Source: Halorussus rarus
GTDB lineage: Archaea > Halobacteriota > Halobacteria > Halobacteriales > Haladaptataceae
Length of the DNA: 64,000 nucleotides
Direction: 5' to 3'
Assembly (NCBI RefSeq): GCF_003369835.1
Contig: NZ_QPMJ01000001.1
Coordinates: 124,001-188,000, forward strand
In this document: in pieces, positions 16,201-24,043 of the stretch
How positions within the stretch are numbered: position 1 is the first letter of the stretch
How the letters are laid out: every line of letters begins with the position of its first letter
Program-made: the position numbers and the translations under genes
Notes under the pieces: model-generated
What the model was told of the DNA's origin: nothing
Database searches by the model: none
Seen by the model: only the letters and a program-made list of their open reading frames with translations

Positions 16201-16369
16201 GTAAGACGGCGCGCGACTTCCCGCGCGTCTGTTGTCTTACGGCAGGTGAGCCCGGGACGCGGGGTTTCGGCCACGTTCCGGGCCGCCGTGTAAGACGACC
16301 GTCTTACGCGAACGTACCCACATAGTCAAAACTTAAATAGTTAACGCCCAGCGTAAAACGTCGTCTTAC
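16201..16369 (-). promoter_or_regulatory. cdrS-ftsZ2 promoter with repeated GTAAGAC/GTCTTAC sites
   Basis: The heptamer GTAAGAC or its complement occurs at 16201-16207, 16234-16240, 16290-16296, 16301-16307 and 16363-16369. The middle pair forms the perfect palindrome GTAAGAC-GACC-GTCTTAC (16290-16307). A minus-strand TATTTAAG (16333-16340) places the transcription start near 16305, that is, inside the palindrome. The last copy overlaps the cdrL stop codon. The arrangement fits an operator for a ribbon-helix-helix regulator such as CdrL. Confidence 0.7.
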
Positions 16370-17058
16370 GACCGGTCGAGGACGTCGGCCGCGGGCGTTC
16401 GGCGGCCGCAGCTGGGGCAGAAGCCCCAGTCCGAGCGCACTTCGTCGCCGCACTCGCAGAAGACGCGCCGGGCGGCCTTCTCCCCGCAGTTCGGGCAGTA
16501 GACGTGGTCGTCGGACAGCGACTCGCCGCACTGGCCGCAGACGCTCTCGGTCTCGGCCGGCGGGTCGCGGCCCTCGGCACCGCGTCCCCGGTCCGACGCG
16601 GGGGCGTCCGACACGTCGGACGCCGCCCGGCCGGTTCGCTCGGTCGACGACTCGTCGGTCCGGACCGCGGCGTCGGTCTCCAGCGTCACGTTGACGTTTA
16701 CGTCGCGGCCGCGCTCGTCGAGGCGGTCGCGCTCGCGGCGGCGGGCCTCCCACGCGGCGAGGCGGTCGGCGACGAGTTCGTCCACGCGCTCGGCGAGGAC
16801 GTCGTCGAGGCTGCCGGAGCCCCGACGCTCGGGCCGACCGGCGTCCCGGGGCTCCGGGGCGGCGTCGCGGCGCGGAGCGGGGTCGGCGTCGACCTCGCCG
16901 CCGCGCTCGCGGTCCGGGACCCGAGTCGCGCCCGCGTCACCGCCGGACTCGTCGAGGTAGGCGCGCAGCGCCTCGCGCATGATCTCGCTCTTGGAGGCGT
17001 CGCGGCCCTCGATTCGCTCGACCAGTTCCTCGTCCGCGCGGAAGGTTATCTTACTCAT
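16366..17058 (-). CDS. cdrL: CdrL-type ribbon-helix-helix regulator with C-terminal zinc ribbons
   Basis: A 230-residue protein. Residues 1-40 are a ribbon-helix-helix domain (MSKITFRADEELVERIE...SKSEIMREALRAYLDE). A long disordered Arg/Asp-rich linker follows. The end has two zinc-ribbon units, CGQCGESLSDDHVYCPNCG and CECGDEVRSDWGFCPSCG. CdrL binds the cdrS-ftsZ2 promoter in Halobacterium. Position directly upstream of cdrS and the domain order support the name. The zinc ribbons could mediate protein contacts. Confidence 0.85.
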   Translation of the reverse strand: MSKITFRADEELVERIEGRDASKSEIMREALRAYLDESGGDAGATRVPDRERGGEVDADPAPRRDAAPEPRDAGRPERRGSGSLDDVLAERVDELVADRLAAWEARRRERDRLDERGRDVNVNVTLETDAAVRTDESSTERTGRAASDVSDAPASDRGRGAEGRDPPAETESVCGQCGESLSDDHVYCPNCGEKAARRVFCECGDEVRSDWGFCPSCGRRTPAADVLDRS

Positions 17059-17547
17059 GTGCCAGTTCGTCCCACACTATGACGACCATCCTATTTCAAT
17101 CTTCCCAAACATGTCTAACGACCGTGCGACGACGGGAGACGAGCCGCCTTCCCGCGGTTCTCCGGGTTCTCCTTCGTCGGTGGGTCTCCGTGCTGCTATG
17201 TCTCCAGATTCGGTATGTTCCGTCTTCGGAGCGGACTGCCGTCCTTCCCGCACCGGGACATGACTGCGACCGGGGAGGTGGCTGGCCGCCTCCGACAGCG
17301 AGTGTGCGGGTCCGCGCTGCCCGTCGCCGCGTCTGTCTGGCCGGCCGGGTCCTCATCGGTGGCGACGTGTCTGTCGTAAAGAACGCGGATAGTTTAGTTC
17401 GGTACGTTCCAACGGGCATCGTTCGCCCTCCGGCAACTGTCCGCACTCGCGCGAATTCGGGCCGGTCGCGGTCGACTCCGTCCCGGGGTCGCCACCGGTG
17501 AATAATAACCCTTAAGTCTGGCAGGGCACCTACGTGAAACTGCGTGC
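17059..17547. other. 489-nt region without recognisable genes upstream of tRNA-Tyr
   Basis: Only scattered arginine-rich shadow frames are found. Near 17090-17100 (minus strand) ATTGAAATAGG may be the cdrL TATA box. At 17501-17516 AATAATAACCCTTAAG is a plausible TATA/BRE for the tRNA gene. I see nothing else that I can name. Confidence 0.4.
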
Positions 17548-17621
17548 CCGCCCTTAGCTCAGACTGGTAGAGCAGTCGACTGTAGATCGACTTGTCCCCC
17601 GTTCAAATCGGGGAGGGCGGA
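17548..17621 (+). tRNA. tRNA-Tyr (anticodon GTA)
   Basis: A complete 74-nt cloverleaf. The acceptor CCGCCCT pairs with AGGGCGG, with discriminator A at 17621. The D arm is GCTC/GAGC, the anticodon stem GTCGA/TCGAC with loop CTGTAGA (anticodon GTA at 17582-17584), and the T arm CCCCG-TTCAAAT-CGGGG. CCA is not encoded. No intron is present. The last 21 nt plus two flanking bases are repeated at 17738-17760. Confidence 0.96.
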
Positions 17622-17623
17622 CT
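17601..17623 (+). repeat. Direct repeat copy 1: 3' end of tRNA-Tyr
   Basis: gttcaaatcggggagggcgg plus act is the T-loop-to-discriminator part of the tRNA gene and two following bases. It matches copy 2 at 17738-17760 in 22 of 23 positions. Such duplications of a tRNA 3' end mark integrase attachment sites. Confidence 0.7.
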
Positions 17624-17737
17624 GATTTCTCTCGGCGCAACGCGAGGGAGCGACCGAGCCGCGCCGAGTGGATCAGCGATCCCCGTGCCGATTTGAGCTT
17701 GTGAGTCGCGCGCAGCGAAGCGAGCACGTCTTACAGT

Positions 17738-17760
17738 GTTCGAATCGGGGAGGGCGGACT
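17738..17760 (+). repeat. Direct repeat copy 2: displaced tRNA-Tyr 3' end (att-like)
   Basis: gttcgaatcggggagggcgg plus act lies 137 nt downstream of copy 1, with one A-to-G change in the T loop. No acceptor 5' half is present, so it is not a tRNA gene. The 114 nt between the copies contain an inverted repeat CTCGGCGC/GCGCCGAG and the motif agcgaagcgagc. This looks like the scar of an integrated element that was mostly lost. Confidence 0.65.
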
Positions 17761-18153
17761 TCTCCGCCGAACGAACCACGTTCGACAGACAGCGACGTGT
17801 TTTCGGTGTTGATACCCCGTCTCCGCCCAGTGAGTCGACCGGGTGGCCCGGTGAACTCTCCGCCTCTGTTCCGGCAGGACCGACAACAACCAGATGGTCA
17901 TACCTTAGCACCACTTCCCGGTTCCGAGCCCATCCCTCGCGGGCAGGAGGTAGGGCTGTCAGACCGGACGCGGACCGCCTGAGTGAGCCCTGTGGGGCGT
18001 TTAGACTGCTCGGCAGAAGATGCGCCCGTCGACTTCGCGTTATGGGGTGAAGTGTCCTCAAGGCGGCCGTCCCTCGGGCGTGTGGCGACGTATCTCGGTG
18101 CGGAAAACTGCCATGGAAGTGGTCTTTTATCGGAGTGAGAAGTAATCCGGTGT
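17761..18153. other. Non-coding stretch between att-like repeat and Lrp-type regulator
   Basis: No credible ORF. GTCTTTTATCGG at about 18121-18132 is a TATA-like element about 25 nt before the ATG at 18154. The rest has no recognised RNA or repeat. Confidence 0.4.
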
Positions 18154-18639
18154 ATGGATACCTACGAACTGGACGAGATCGACAAAGGCATCCTCTACTA
18201 TCTCCAGCAAGACGCGCGTAACAGCACCAGTACCGATATGGCCGAGCAGTTAGACATCGCCGCCAGTACGGTGCGGAACCGCCTCTCTCGTATGCAGGAT
18301 GAAGGCGTTATCAAGCGCTACATCCCGCGGCTCGACTACGAGAAGGCCGGGTATCCGCTTCGAGTTCTGTTTACCTGTACCGCATCAGGTACCCCCGAGA
18401 GTATCTGCCACGACGTTCTCGACCAGGAAGGCGTCGTCGCTGTCCGCGAACTGCTCGCCGGTCAGGAGAACCTCCACATCGAGGTAGTCGGGACAGATAC
18501 CCAACACCTGACGGACACAGCGGAACGCCTCCGCAATATGGGACTCGAGATCGTACGGTCGGACGTGTTGAAGGAACAGGTCCAACAGCCGTTCAACGAC
18601 TTCGGAACGTCCGTCGTCGACGGCGATGAACGGGACTAA
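18154..18639 (+). CDS. Lrp/AsnC-family transcriptional regulator
   Basis: A 161-residue protein. Residues 1-60 form the AsnC-type winged HTH (LDEIDKGILYYLQQDARNS, then IAASTVRNRLSRMQDEGVIKRY). Residues about 65-140 form the ligand-binding/RAM-like domain (LRVLFTCTASGTPESICHDVL...). A TATA-like TTTTATCGG about 27 nt upstream suggests a leaderless mRNA. Its codons are noticeably richer in A and T than the surrounding chromosome (for example runs such as tactatctccagcaagac), which supports acquisition with the small island next to tRNA-Tyr. The ligand is unknown. Confidence 0.88.
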   Translation: MDTYELDEIDKGILYYLQQDARNSTSTDMAEQLDIAASTVRNRLSRMQDEGVIKRYIPRLDYEKAGYPLRVLFTCTASGTPESICHDVLDQEGVVAVRELLAGQENLHIEVVGTDTQHLTDTAERLRNMGLEIVRSDVLKEQVQQPFNDFGTSVVDGDERD

Positions 18640-18694
18640 CCGGAAGTAACTCGCCACGTTCAGTTCTGCTGATGTAGCATCTCTAGGGGAAACG

Positions 18695-18716
18695 GTATAG
18701 CAGATATATCTGATAC
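18695..18716. promoter_or_regulatory. Palindrome upstream of the HalOD1/zinc-ribbon pair
   Basis: CAGATATATCTG (18701-18712) is a perfect 12-bp palindrome, flanked by GTAT and ATAC. It sits 65-76 nt before the ATG of the HalOD1 gene. It may be an operator, perhaps for the adjacent Lrp-type protein. Confidence 0.45.
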
Positions 18717-18776
18717 AGGGGGACAGAAAAGCAAATTCCCCTTGATTTTTTGCCCTGGTGTCCGTACCCTCGCCGG

Positions 18777-19037
18777 ATGTCCGAGTTTGATGCCTGGACC
18801 CCCTCAGAGCGAATCGTCTCGAAGGTGTCTCACCGAGAGAACGTGGACCCGGTGGAATTGCAACCTCCCCTCAACGAGGTCGTCGATTTGGACGCCTTGG
18901 ATGCGCTCTTTGCCTCCCGTAACGGTCGAACAACCCGCGACGCCGACGGACACGTCGAGTTCACCTACGAGGGGTATCGAATTTGGGTCGAAAGCGATGG
19001 GGTGATCGACATCGACGAAGTAGGAGGTGGGGAATGA
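18777..19037 (+). CDS. HalOD1-domain protein
   Basis: An 86-residue protein, MSEFDAWTPSERIVSKVSHRENVDP, then ELQPPLNEVVDLDALDALF and HVEFTYEGYRIWVESDG. This order (short helix, PPL-like turn, DALDALF helix, two beta strands) matches the haloarchaeal output domain HalOD1, seen alone or at the end of signalling proteins. The function of the domain is not known. The stop overlaps the next start by 4 nt (ATGA), so the pair is co-translated. Lower GC than the core genome. Confidence 0.75.
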   Translation: MSEFDAWTPSERIVSKVSHRENVDPVELQPPLNEVVDLDALDALFASRNGRTTRDADGHVEFTYEGYRIWVESDGVIDIDEVGGGE

Positions 19038-19318
19038 CTGGGTACTCGTTCAAGTGCATCTTCTGCGATACCGTCATCGAGAACGACGTCGCTGATGGGG
19101 TGAAAGACGACGCACGGACTCACCTCGAAGACCATCGTACCGACCTCGAAGACGTGTTCTCTCTGGCGTTCGGCGGGACCAACTGTCACAACGACTGCGG
19201 GTACGTGTTCCCGGTCGGTGTCGACGAAGTTGCGGGGTTCGATTGCCCGGAGTGCGGTCACGACAACTTCCCGTCGTTCGTCCAGCAGTACATCTACTGG
19301 CGAATCGAGGCTCGGTAG
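19034..19318 (+). CDS. Small two-zinc-finger protein
   Basis: A 94-residue protein. The first finger is FKCIFCDTV with a downstream HLEDH (C2H2-like spacing). The second is a zinc ribbon with cysteines in NCHNDCGY and DCPECGHDN. Such small multi-zinc proteins in haloarchaea are DNA- or protein-binding adaptors; no specific function is known. It overlaps the HalOD1 gene start-to-stop, so the two products probably act together. Lower GC supports membership in the island. Confidence 0.7.
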   Translation: MTGYSFKCIFCDTVIENDVADGVKDDARTHLEDHRTDLEDVFSLAFGGTNCHNDCGYVFPVGVDEVAGFDCPECGHDNFPSFVQQYIYWRIEAR

Positions 19319-19540
19319 ACCATTCTCCGGGTAGTCGAGTGATCCAAACGCGAGCTCCCATTGGGCCTCGTTGGACCCCCTGGAGGGAGAAACAGACGAG
19401 GTCTGGTTCGGGTATCTCGCCGCCGAGCTCGCCCCGACTCAGCCGCGATTCGGTCTCTCGCCCGAATTTCGCCCGCGGGACGCGCCTGTGCGAGAATCAC
19501 TTCCGCGTGGTCCTCCTCTGCGTCGACACTCTGCTCCCGG

Positions 19541-19738
19541 CTAACTGCCGGAGTCGCCGACGAGCGACGGCGGGCACTCGTGGTTCCCGGCGCGGTACTT
19601 CGCGTACTTTATCCCGCAGCGCGGGCACTGCACCGTCACGCGGTTCGCGTACCAGATGCCGCCGTAGAGCAGACCGACCAGGTAGAGGAAGTTGGGGGAC
19701 AGGATGCTCAGATAGACGGTCGCGAAGTCGATTGCCAT
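19541..19738 (-). CDS. Small membrane protein with zinc ribbon
   Basis: A 65-residue protein. One hydrophobic helix (about residues 6-28, VYLSILSPNFLYLVGLLYGG) is followed by TVQCPRCGIKYAKYRAGNHECPP. The CPRCG and HECPP half-sites can form one zinc site on the cytoplasmic side. It stands alone on its strand with no clear partner. The start at 19738 is the only one in frame that keeps the helix at the N-terminus. Function unknown. Confidence 0.6.
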   Translation of the reverse strand: MAIDFATVYLSILSPNFLYLVGLLYGGIWYANRVTVQCPRCGIKYAKYRAGNHECPPSLVGDSGS

Positions 19739-19947
19739 TCGTTCCCGAGCCCCTCCGGTTCACCGTAGGGGATCCTCCGTGTCAGTTCTTCCCAAGCAGA
19801 GGGTCGGTTCGTCGGACCGACCACGACAGCCACCTGCCCCGGCTTTCTCCTCGCGTCCGGGGCGAAGTGAATCCGCGCCGCTGCGCGCCCCGGTCGAATC
19901 TACTGCGTTCCGAACCGAGCGCCGTCCGGACCGCGAACGCCGACGGC

Positions 19948-20268
19948 TCAGGGGTTCGGGTCCTGGACCTCGACGATCCTGGCGTTGTCGACGTACTCCT
20001 CCTCGCCGCCCTTCCGGATCTGGATGGTCATGCCCGGCAGGTCCTCGTGGGTCTTCTCCTGTGGCACCGAGACGGCCGTCACCTCCTCCAGCGTCATCGA
20101 GCGCCGGAGCAGCGTCTCGTCGCCTTCGGTCACGCGCTCCCACTCCTCGGCCGCGAGGTCGTCTTTGCCGAAGTAGTCCTCGGCGTCGCGGTCCGGGGAC
20201 ACGTCGCCCTCCGACCGGACCTCGTCGTCGGCGTCGTCGCGCTGGTACTGTTCGAGGTTGACGAGCAT
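19948..20268 (-). CDS. Conserved acidic haloarchaeal protein of unknown function
   Basis: A 106-residue acidic soluble protein, MLVNLEQYQRDDADDEVRSEG, with RDAEDYFGKDDLAAEEWERV in the middle and GMTIQIRKGGEEEYVDNARIVEVQDPNP at the end. Predicted strands after residue 60 suggest a small beta-rich domain. No catalytic motif, cysteine or membrane segment is visible. Codon use is like that of its neighbours. I do not recognise the family. Confidence 0.6.
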   Translation of the reverse strand: MLVNLEQYQRDDADDEVRSEGDVSPDRDAEDYFGKDDLAAEEWERVTEGDETLLRRSMTLEEVTAVSVPQEKTHEDLPGMTIQIRKGGEEEYVDNARIVEVQDPNP

Positions 20269-20371
20269 GCCCGGGCTTGCACGCGCGCGGTGATAATTGA
20301 CATGGCCGGACGTCGTCGCGGCGGCCGGCGGTCCACGCTGCGGGCGCCCGACGATGTCGGAATCGGCGCCG

Positions 20372-21970
20372 TCAGTCGACGGCCCGGGCGTCGAGCCACT
20401 CGGTCCCCAGGTAGTAGAGGCCGCCGAGCGAGACGCCCCAGACGAGGTGGCTCCCGAGAGCGGTCGGGCCGAGGTTCGGGACCGGCGCCGGGATCCCGAC
20501 GAGTCGGAGCCACACGGGCATGACGACGCCCGCGGCGACGGCCCAAAGGAGTACCCCCCACGCCGCTCCGGCGAGGACGTGGCCGCCGGGCCCGTCGACC
20601 CGCCTGCCCGGGCCGGCGGTGAGCAGCCCCGTGAACACCATCCCGAACACGACGCTGTGGAACTCGTGAGTCACCCAGCCGACGACCGGGTGCGCGACGC
20701 CGTACAGCGCCCCGATGACCGGAATCACGCTCGCGACCGCCTGGCTGAACGCCCCCATCGCGACGCCCGCGACGAGGGCGGCGCCGACCGCGACCGCCAG
20801 CCGCGGCGTCGCGACTCCGTACGCCCGGTCCGCCGACGGGCCCGTGCCGGGGAACGCCGACCCCGTCGCGCGGACCAGCGACACCGCGACGGTCGTTCCC
20901 GCGTCGGAGACGTCCGTCGAGACCCCGCCGCGGAACCGCTCGACCAGCAGCCGGACGACGTTGAGACCGAAGCCGCTCGCGGGGTCGTCGTGTTCGGCGA
21001 CCGCGCCCGTCTCGAGTATCGACCGCTGGCGGTCGGGCAGCCCCGGGCCGTCGTCGGCCACGCGGACCGTCGCGCGCTGGCCGGCGACGTCGACGCTCAC
21101 CTCGACCCGTGGCGCCTCGGCGTCGTTGTGTTCGACCGCGTTGTCGAGCAGGTGCTCGAAGAGCCGGTCCAGTTGCGAGTTCGCCCACACCGGGACCGGC
21201 CCGTCGAACCCCTGGCCGAGGACGTACTCGGCGTCCGGGTGGCGCTCGCGGACCGCTTCGATGCTGCGGTCGAGGCACTCGACCAGGTCGACCGCGACCA
21301 GGTCGGTCTCGGCCGACCGGGCGGACTCGGTCAGGTACTGCACGTCCTCGATGGTGTCGACGATGTGGCCGGAGCGCCGCCGGATGACCTCGACCGCCCG
21401 GTCGCCTCGGGGGTCGTCCCCTCCTGCGCCCCCGTCGCGGTCGGCGACGACGTCGGCGTACCCCGAGATGGCGGTGACCGAGTTGAGCACCTCGTGGCGG
21501 AGGATGCGGTTCAGCGTCACGAGCCGGTTGGCCTGCCACCGGAGCTCTCCGCGCTGGCGCTCGCTCCGGGCGGCGTACACCCCGGTCAGCGTCCCGCCGA
21601 CGCCGCCGCCGATGAGGAAGTTCGAGAGGTACGCCTCCGAGAGGGTCGCCCCCACGCCGCCGACGCCGCGGGGGTTCGACCCGAGCAGGGTGAGTCCGAC
21701 GAGCGCCGCCATCGCCCCGGTCCCGGCCAGACACCAGACCGCGGTGCGCCGGACGAACGCCGGGTCGAACGGCCCGACGACCAGCGCCACGCCGAACGCC
21801 GCCAGGAGGAGGCCCAGGACCAGCGGGAGCAGGCCCGCGAGGTAGAACGCGGTCGGCTCCTCGTAGGCGGCCAGCGTCACGGTGAACCTGGTGAGGAAGA
21901 ACCCGATACCGGCGACGGTGAGGCCGCCCAGCGTGACGCTTCGCGGGAACGAGGCCGACGGAACGCTCAT
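20372..21970 (-). CDS. Membrane histidine kinase with a second membrane domain after the kinase core
   Basis: A 532-residue protein. The N-terminal part (about 1-140) has around four transmembrane helices. The H-box is LNRILRHEVLNSVTAISGY (phosphoacceptor His near 157), the N-box QLDRLFEHLLDNAVEHND and the G-box RVADDGPGLPD, followed by GFGLNVV. Unusually, the last 150 residues again hold about four hydrophobic helices (TPRLAVAVGAALVAG, VWGVSLGGLYYLG). The ATG at 21970 is favoured by TTATATAA at 21997-22008, giving a short-leader mRNA. No response regulator is adjacent, as usual for haloarchaeal orphan kinases. Confidence 0.83.
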   Translation of the reverse strand: MSVPSASFPRSVTLGGLTVAGIGFFLTRFTVTLAAYEEPTAFYLAGLLPLVLGLLLAAFGVALVVGPFDPAFVRRTAVWCLAGTGAMAALVGLTLLGSNPRGVGGVGATLSEAYLSNFLIGGGVGGTLTGVYAARSERQRGELRWQANRLVTLNRILRHEVLNSVTAISGYADVVADRDGGAGGDDPRGDRAVEVIRRRSGHIVDTIEDVQYLTESARSAETDLVAVDLVECLDRSIEAVRERHPDAEYVLGQGFDGPVPVWANSQLDRLFEHLLDNAVEHNDAEAPRVEVSVDVAGQRATVRVADDGPGLPDRQRSILETGAVAEHDDPASGFGLNVVRLLVERFRGGVSTDVSDAGTTVAVSLVRATGSAFPGTGPSADRAYGVATPRLAVAVGAALVAGVAMGAFSQAVASVIPVIGALYGVAHPVVGWVTHEFHSVVFGMVFTGLLTAGPGRRVDGPGGHVLAGAAWGVLLWAVAAGVVMPVWLRLVGIPAPVPNLGPTALGSHLVWGVSLGGLYYLGTEWLDARAVD

Positions 21971-22116
21971 GGTATTTGTTCGCACCTCTCTCGACTATTA
22001 TATAACTATCTGTGCATAGCCCCGGTGCTCTCCGGGAGTCGGTTCCGGGAATCGGTCCGAAAACGTCCGAGTCGGCGACCGCACGCCGCAACGCGTCTCT
22101 ACGGAGCCACGACCGC

Positions 22117-23952
22117 TCAGGGAGTCACGCCCCAGATGGCGGCGATGCCGAGCGTCGTCACGACCGTCAACAGCAACTGGAGCGGCGCGCCCACCCGCAC
22201 GTAGTCGGTGAACCGGTAGCCGCCGGGGCTGTACACCATCAGGTTCGTCTGGTAGCCCATCGGCGTCATGAAGGCCGTGGAGGCCGCGAACGTGACCGCG
22301 AGCGAGAACGCGAACGCGCTCGCGCCCGCCTCGCCCGCGGTGCCGACCGCGATGGGCAGCACCAGCGCCACGCTGGCGACCGGCGTGATGAGATTGGCCA
22401 GCAGCCCGGTCAGGAGGTAGAACAGCCCCAGCGTGGCTATCGCGGGGAGGGTCGCCGAGGCCGCGGTCACGTAGGCCGCGAGCAGCTGGGCGGCGCCGGT
22501 CTGCTCCATCGCGAGGCCGAGCGGGATGACCCCGGCGAGCAGGAAGATGACCTCCCAGTCGACCGCGTCGTAGGCGTCGGCGGGCCGGACGACGTCGCCG
22601 ACCACCATCGCCACCACGCCGCCGAGCGCCGCGATGGAGATGGGAAGCAGGTCGGCGGCCGCGACCGCGATGACGCCCGCGACGATGCCGACCGCGAGCG
22701 CGGCCCGCCCGCGGTCGATGGGTTCGGGTTCGATGTCGAGCCCGCCGCCGACCGTCTCGGTGACCTGGAGGTCGCCCGACTCCTCGAGGTGGTCGAGGCC
22801 GACCCGCGTGGCGTGTACCAGCAGCCCGTCGCCCTCGTCGAGTACCGCGTCGCCCACGTCCTCGACCACGAGCGTCTCCCCGCGCCGGACCGCCAGCACC
22901 GTCGCGTCGTAACGCTCGCTCACCTTCGTCTCGCCGACCGCTCGCCCGACGAATCCGGAGTTCGCGGGCACGATGACCTCCGCGAGCGTGCCCCGGCCCT
23001 CGCCGAGCGCGAGTTCCTCCTCGGTGACCTCGGCCCGCGGGAGCCGGCGCAGGTCGCACGCCTCGACGAACGCCGACACCGTCTCCTCGTCGGCCCGGAC
23101 GGTCAGCACGTCGCCGGCCTCTATCTCCCGGTCGGTCCGGGACGCCACGAACGTCTCCTCGCCCCGGATGATCTGGAGTATCTTGCAGTCCTCGGTGCGG
23201 GCCTCGGCGACGCTCCGGCCCACCAGCGGCGACGACGGCCGGACGTACACCCGGGCGAGTCGGCCTCCCAGCCCGAACTCCTCGGTCAGGTCGTGCGGCG
23301 CGATGCGGGCGGGCAGCAGCCACTGGCCCACCGTGAGCAGGTAGACCGTGCCGACGAGTAGCACGATCACGCCCAGCGGCGTGAACTGGAACATCGAGAA
23401 CGGCGCGCCCGCCACCCCGAGGTCGGCCGCGAGCGAGCTCGCCACCAGGTTCGTCGCGGTGCCGACCAGCGTCAGCGTCCCGCCGAGCATCGCGGCGTAC
23501 GACAGCGGAATCAGCAGCTTCGACGGGGAGGCGTGGGTCCGGTCGGCCAGGTCCGTTATCATCGGGATGAACAGCGCCACGACCGGCGTGTTGTTGACCA
23601 CACCCGCCAGCGGTCCGGTGATGGCGACCGTCGCGGTCAGCAGCCGGTTCCTGTCGCCGCCGGTGAACCGGGCGACCGCGACCTCGAGCCGCTCGACCAC
23701 CCCGGTCGCCTGGACTCCGGCGCTCAGGATGTACATCGCGACGATGGTGACGGTCGCGGGGTTCGCGAACCCCGAGATGGCGTCCTCGGGGGAGACGCGG
23801 GTGAACTCCCGGAGCACCACGAGCGAGACCAGCACCGCCAGCGCGGTCGTGTCGGACGGGATCGCCTCGGTGACGAACAGCGCCACCGCGACGGCGACGA
23901 TGCCGAAGACCACGAGCACGTCGACGGTCGGGGCGGGAGCTCCCTGCAGCAT
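22117..23952 (-). CDS. SLC13-family anion permease with two RCK_C (TrkA-C) domains
   Basis: A 611-residue membrane protein. Two transmembrane blocks (about 1-215 and 420-611) flank two cytoplasmic TrkA-C domains (about 225-400; SSPLVGRSVAEARTEDCKILQIIRGEE and NSGFVGRAVGETKVSERYDATVLAV). Family motifs include GVVNNTPVVALFIPM, GTATNLV and TPMGYQTNLMVYSPGGYRF. Close bacterial relatives move sulfate or other divalent anions and dicarboxylates with sodium. Placement does not show the substrate. It reads toward the histidine kinase gene, which has its own promoter. Confidence 0.88.
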   Translation of the reverse strand: MLQGAPAPTVDVLVVFGIVAVAVALFVTEAIPSDTTALAVLVSLVVLREFTRVSPEDAISGFANPATVTIVAMYILSAGVQATGVVERLEVAVARFTGGDRNRLLTATVAITGPLAGVVNNTPVVALFIPMITDLADRTHASPSKLLIPLSYAAMLGGTLTLVGTATNLVASSLAADLGVAGAPFSMFQFTPLGVIVLLVGTVYLLTVGQWLLPARIAPHDLTEEFGLGGRLARVYVRPSSPLVGRSVAEARTEDCKILQIIRGEETFVASRTDREIEAGDVLTVRADEETVSAFVEACDLRRLPRAEVTEEELALGEGRGTLAEVIVPANSGFVGRAVGETKVSERYDATVLAVRRGETLVVEDVGDAVLDEGDGLLVHATRVGLDHLEESGDLQVTETVGGGLDIEPEPIDRGRAALAVGIVAGVIAVAAADLLPISIAALGGVVAMVVGDVVRPADAYDAVDWEVIFLLAGVIPLGLAMEQTGAAQLLAAYVTAASATLPAIATLGLFYLLTGLLANLITPVASVALVLPIAVGTAGEAGASAFAFSLAVTFAASTAFMTPMGYQTNLMVYSPGGYRFTDYVRVGAPLQLLLTVVTTLGIAAIWGVTP

Positions 23953-24043
23953 CGTCCGGAGTATCGGAGAAGGGTCACGTTAGCGTTCCGGTGGCCGTGT
24001 CGCGGCGGCCGCGGACCCGGTACTCGCGGGCCGCGGCGACCGC

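Noticed and set aside
17727-17735. A further GTCTTAC heptamer near the tRNA scar as a CdrL site
   Set aside because: It is a single copy without palindrome or promoter; a lone 7-mer is expected by chance in a window this size.
17885-18075. Resemblance to 5S rRNA (ccgagcccatccc, then aaggcggcc)
   Set aside because: The blocks are in the wrong order, helix I cannot be formed and no rRNA operon is near. Chance similarity is more likely.
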